DNA from: Quillaja saponaria
Taxonomy: Eukaryota > Streptophyta > Magnoliopsida > Fabales > Quillajaceae
Length of the DNA stretch: 64,000 bases
NCBI GenBank assembly: GCA_029379385.1
Contig: CM055618.1
Location: 10,302,134-10,366,133 of the forward strand
Reading direction: 5' to 3'
The notes beneath the pieces were generated by a model. That model searched no databases and was not told the origin of the DNA. It saw only the letters and a program-made list of their open reading frames with translations. Position 1 is the stretch's first letter; every line of letters starts with the position of its first letter. Below, piece after piece: positions 60,590 through 64,000 of the stretch. The translations under genes were made by a program, and so were the position numbers.

Positions 60590-60900
60590 TGGATCTATCC
60601 TAGGCACGTATGGAGCGTTTAGAATTTTGTAGAGCTATCTAGATATTTTTTATGACTAGATATATATATAAATATATATTTTTCTGGAGTGATGTAGATA
60701 ATTCTAGAAACTCATTGTACACCATTAGATTGAAATATTTACGGTTACTTGAGAAGGTGAGTAGTATAAATAACATATGGAACTTATTTGTAATCATTCA
60801 ACAATTGTGAGTAAATAAAGAGTTTTCTTCTATAATGCTAGTAGTGTAGTAAATTTTCAAGATAATTTCACGGAACTAGGATTTTTCTGGCTTATTTTGC
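60590..60900 (+). repeat. Possible copia LTR fragment
   Basis: Layout of a copia LTR: a TATA box (AGTATAAATAACATATGG at 60765), then TTGTAATCATTCAAC and GTAAATAAAGAG (poly(A) signal-like) about 70 bases later. Ends not defined. Confidence 0.35.
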
Positions 60901-61559
60901 TTTGAAAGTTCTGAGAGAATGGGGATTAGAAAATATTTAGTTTGTCTGTTGAAATTTTCATGGTTGTTTTATGAAGTTAATTTAACGTATTTTAAGTTCT
61001 AAAACCCTGATTATGTTTCTTTGTGTTAACAAGAGTTATTTAGGATATATGTCAAAGGTGCAGCACACACAAAAATATATCTATTAAGCAGGGTAACAAG
61101 AGAAAATACAATGAGTTAAGTGATACAGGAGGTGGTCCTAGTAGTGGCAAAAGTGGTGGCAGGGGGACAAGGGTGGTGGTGGTGGGTGGCCAAATAAGGA
61201 TTTAAGTTATACCTCAATGATATTAAGTTTAAGTCACGTCTATGGATTCCGAAGACTGAATGTTACACTACCCAATCAAGCATAATGGTGATGAGTTAAT
61301 TATATATGTATGCTGGCCTACACGGGAATGAGATTTGTCAAGTCATCATCTAAGATCCCACGTCTTAAATTTAATTTGAATTTGACTAAGGGAGATGAGC
61401 AGGTAAAATCCGATTAATGAATTGTAACAACACTACATGCTAAAGGCAGATTTAGTAAGATATTGGTCTAATTTGGATAGGCCTGTGAAGGGGTTGAAGG
61501 ATGAGAAAGATATTTTTAATCACCATGAAGAGCTATGGACAAAGCACGCAATGGTAGAA
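60901..61559. other. Stretch with a G-rich tract
   Basis: 61128-61190 is rich in GGT/GGC repeats (GGTGGTGGTGGTGGGTGG), unlike its AT-rich surroundings. In one frame it reads as a Gly-rich segment, but no gene can be built. Confidence 0.35.
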
Positions 61560-62245
61560 ACATGTGTCTTTTGTTATAAGTAGGGAGAATTGAAGGTTGA
61601 ATATAGGATTGTATTAAACAAAGAGGAATAATAAAAATATACTCGTTTGGTTTTTCTTTGGCAAATTACTCCCTACAAGACTAATTACCCATATTTATAG
61701 TTAGAGGGGATATATATCTAGATTCTATCACTTTTATCCTTTCCACATCCAATGTATATATATATATATTTTTCATTCTTGATTTTTATCCCTTTATTTA
61801 ATGCTGATTCTAGAATATCTTATATATTCTTGACTAACTACAAAATATTCTAGATATTTTTTACTTTTATCTTTTTAGTCGAGTAACTAAGTCTTTCAAG
61901 ATTTTTTTAAATTAAACATGATTTTTAATACCTAAATTTTAAAACTGAGCATTTCTCTGAACTGCATGATGAATTTCTCCATTGTGATTGGCTTTGTGAA
62001 GATATCTGTGAGCTGATATACGGTTTTGCAAAACTGCATCTCAATTTCTCCTTTATCAACAAGCTCTCAAATAAAATGGTGTCATATTTCACATGCTTTG
62101 TCTTGTTGTGAAATACTAGATTCTTGGTCATAACTATTGCTGACATGCTTCTTTGATTACCATGAGATAGGTTTTGATCCCATACAGAAGACATAGCTGC
62201 TTGTGCTCTTCACGCTTCCTGCCCAATCTCTATCTGTGCATCTCG
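61560..62245 (-). pseudogene. Copia RNase H end and 3' LTR fragment
   Basis: Minus strand 62245-61925 reads the end of copia pol: TRCTDRDWAGS, the position of SSYVFCMGSKPIS, and QLTDIFTKPITMEKF, closing with FREMLSFKI and a stop, with shifts between. Downstream (61900-61560) is LTR-like sequence with a TATA motif (ACTATAAATATGGG) and GTCTTGTAGGGAG. The rest of the element is missing. Confidence 0.7.
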
Positions 62246-62249
62246 TCAT

Positions 62250-62631
62250 GAAAATTAAGATTCAATTTAAGGACTTTGGGTTTGAGAAGTCCACCTACTC
62301 AGCAAAATGAGAGATTCTAAGGTGAGTATTTTCTGTTTAGTTTAATAAAAGGTTTGGAAATTTTACAAGCTCCATTCTTGTATGAGGGTAGTTTTGTTTT
62401 TGTTGATTTTGGTTTTATGAGAAAGAGATGAGTAATTTTTTTTTAAAAATTACAAGGTTTCTTTGAAAAAAGAGAAAAAGAAGAGAAGGCAAATTTGCAT
62501 TTTTTATTATTTGAGATACTCCTATTACGATGTTGCGGACTACGTCTGAAATACTAAATTAATTAATAAAGAATGATAAGTTAGTTAAATCCTGGAGGAT
62601 AGTTAAGTATTAGCTTAGTAGTCAATAACTA
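62250..62631 (+). repeat. Direct duplicate B, left part
   Basis: Matches 57650-58125 with a deletion of about 90 bases near 62550 (the segment holding GAGCCAGTTATATTAC in copy A is missing). It is cut at the TTCAATATAT target site. Confidence 0.85.
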
Positions 62632-62641
62632 TTCAATATAT

Positions 62642-63530
62642 AGAGAACAGATCCCATGAAAAGTACTTTGCTGGAGAGGTCCTGAAGAGCATTAAACGAC
62701 ACCGTTTCAATACATAAAAAATAAAAATAAAAAACTGATTTACTCAATTTATGACTGACCCATTTGATTCCATCCAGAGCAACATATTCTTCTTCTTCTT
62801 CAGCAAGTTTGAAGATTGTGGGTGGCTCCATAAACCACCGTCAGATTGTGGAGTAACTTGCACGGCCACGGCCACAGCATGTGGAGGCCAGTTGTTGGAG
62901 AGATGAAGAAGACCCGGATGAGAAAAGGAAGGAATTGTAGAAAAGCTTGACTTGAGTGAGAATTTAAACAAGAATTTGCAGTCTGAAGTGGAGCTTGTAA
63001 GATGCGTTGTAAAAGGCTAAGAGTTTGAATGTAGAGTTAGAATAATAGGAAGCTAGGAAGCGTTTTCTCAGTTTAATATGAAGTTCAATTTCATGAGATT
63101 GGGATTTGTAATTGTATGAATTGAGTTTTTCCTAATTTCACTTGTTTTTGGATTGAAATTCGGGTAGAGATTTATATATTTTGCATTGTGTTATTGAATA
63201 GAACTAGATTTTCTAATTGGAATTAGGATTGGATTGGGATTGAGTAAATTGAACATAATTTGTACTAACTCAGATTTATTTTTTTGTTTTTTTGGGTACA
63301 ACGACTAATTTAGATTTGCCTTTTATCTTATTTTCTTAGTCTTAATTGAATATTCTTAACCTTTAAACCTTCAAAAGAAGAATTGCTCTGAATGGAATCG
63401 AATGGAACCGTTTAATGCTCTCCACGGACTTCTCCATCAAAATATTCTCTATGAAATCCATTCTCGTATTGAAACAATGTCGTTTAATACTCAGTTCTCT
63501 GCATGAAAGTACTCTCCATGGAATCCATTC
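62642..63530. mobile_element. Terminal-inverted-repeat element, Mutator-like, ~890 bp
   Basis: The left end (from 62645: GAACAGATCCCATGAAAAGT, on to CATTAAACGACACCGTTTCA) and the complement of the right end (GAATGGATTCCATGGAGAGT, on to TATTAAACGACATTGTTTCA) form inverted repeats of about 65-70 bp. TTCAATATAT flanks both sides (62632-62641 and 63531-63540). The right end carries a second tandem TIR-like unit (63405-63465). Long TIRs with a 9-10 bp duplication fit Mutator-like elements. There is no transposase. The GC-richer middle (62744-62971, minus) has an open frame (HPGLLHLSNNWPPHAVAVAV) that may be captured gene sequence. Confidence 0.7.
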
Positions 63531-63540
63531 TTCAATATAT

Positions 63541-64000
63541 AAGAGGTAAACAACTAAAATAGACACAAAACATTATCCAATTTTGTTTGGTAAATTAATC
63601 TAAAAAATCAATTTTTCTGGCATGGATGTTGAAATTAGAACAAATAATGTCATTGCTAAAAGTACATAGGGTTTAATTTGAAATTCTGGCTACAAATTAG
63701 TTATCTAAAGAGAATCATGCTAATTATTATTTTAATAACAAAATTGTGTTTTTAACTATAATGACCATGTAAATAACTTTTATCATGACATAAAATATTC
63801 AAGTGAAAGTAATTTTTATTAATAACTTTTATTAATTTTTTTATTAGATTTTATCAATGTTTTAATTTATTATTATCATTATTATTTTATATTATTATTT
63901 CATTATAATGTAATGTAATCTTAATCCCTACTAGTATTAGTTTAGATAAGATAATTTTCAATATTTATCTTACATAACAAAAGTACAATAGCACCATTTA
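63541..64000 (+). repeat. Direct duplicate B, right part
   Basis: Continues the match to duplicate A from ATATAAGAGGTAAACAACTA to the window end (ACAATAGCACCATTTA). Confidence 0.88.

Noticed and set aside
1..64000. CRISPR array or prokaryotic operon
   Set aside because: No regularly spaced short repeats with unique spacers; introns, plant LTR elements and composition show nuclear plant DNA.

Overview
This is plant nuclear DNA, most likely from a eudicot. It is very AT-rich, carries long AT microsatellites, and is dominated by plant-type LTR retrotransposons: a chromodomain Ty3/gypsy element and several Ty1/copia remnants, two of the elements primed by initiator-Met tRNA. Only two host protein-coding genes have a convincing exon-intron structure: a nucleoredoxin-like gene (29.4-32.1 kb, minus) and a tiny secreted-peptide gene (6.6-6.95 kb, minus). 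There is nothing prokaryotic: no operons, no CRISPR array.

Layout. 0-4.3 kb: an ~800 bp tandem duplication followed by a degraded long-LTR gypsy fragment. 4.8-7.1 kb: an intact two-exon gene for a 77-residue secreted Arg/Pro-rich peptide, with a decayed paralogue 2 kb away and another at 16.2 kb. 7.3-7.7 kb: a solo copia-type LTR. 9.8-14.1 kb: AT-rich MITE-like and Helitron-like repeats surrounding one of two copies (12.3 and 14.8 kb) of a promoter with a telo-box, GGCCCA motifs and a TATA box. 16.8-19.2 kb: an inverted long LTR with its polypurine tract. 19.6-21.4 kb: a broken copia body. 22.2-28.05 kb: a complete, young gypsy chromovirus (two 549 bp LTRs, 5 bp target duplication) inside a segment whose uninterrupted paralogue lies at 50.2-51.0 kb. 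29.4-32.1 kb: the nucleoredoxin-like gene, four phase-0 exons, with one frameshift in the last. 33.1-40.2 kb: an old, full-length but heavily mutated copia element. 42-47.6 kb: two related LTR-like blocks, the second split by a 2.6 kb solo LTR with a perfect CAACT duplication. 49.9-52.1 kb: two small unrecognised coding-like pieces. 53-64 kb: tandem repeats, a short satellite-like array, a CACTA terminus, MITE-like sequence, a copia 3' end, and a direct duplication (57.65 and 62.25 kb) whose second copy is interrupted by an ~890 bp terminal-inverted-repeat element.

How the parts relate. Nearly everything is the product of nested transposition and local duplication. The two host genes share no pathway that the sequence shows. 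The nucleoredoxin-like protein keeps three thioredoxin-fold repeats but has lost every CxxC active site. The secreted peptide sits in a small family that is duplicating and decaying. Three internal natural controls (empty site at 50.7 kb, split LTR at 44.7/47.3 kb, interrupted duplicate at 62.6/63.5 kb) fix the limits of three insertions without any outside data.
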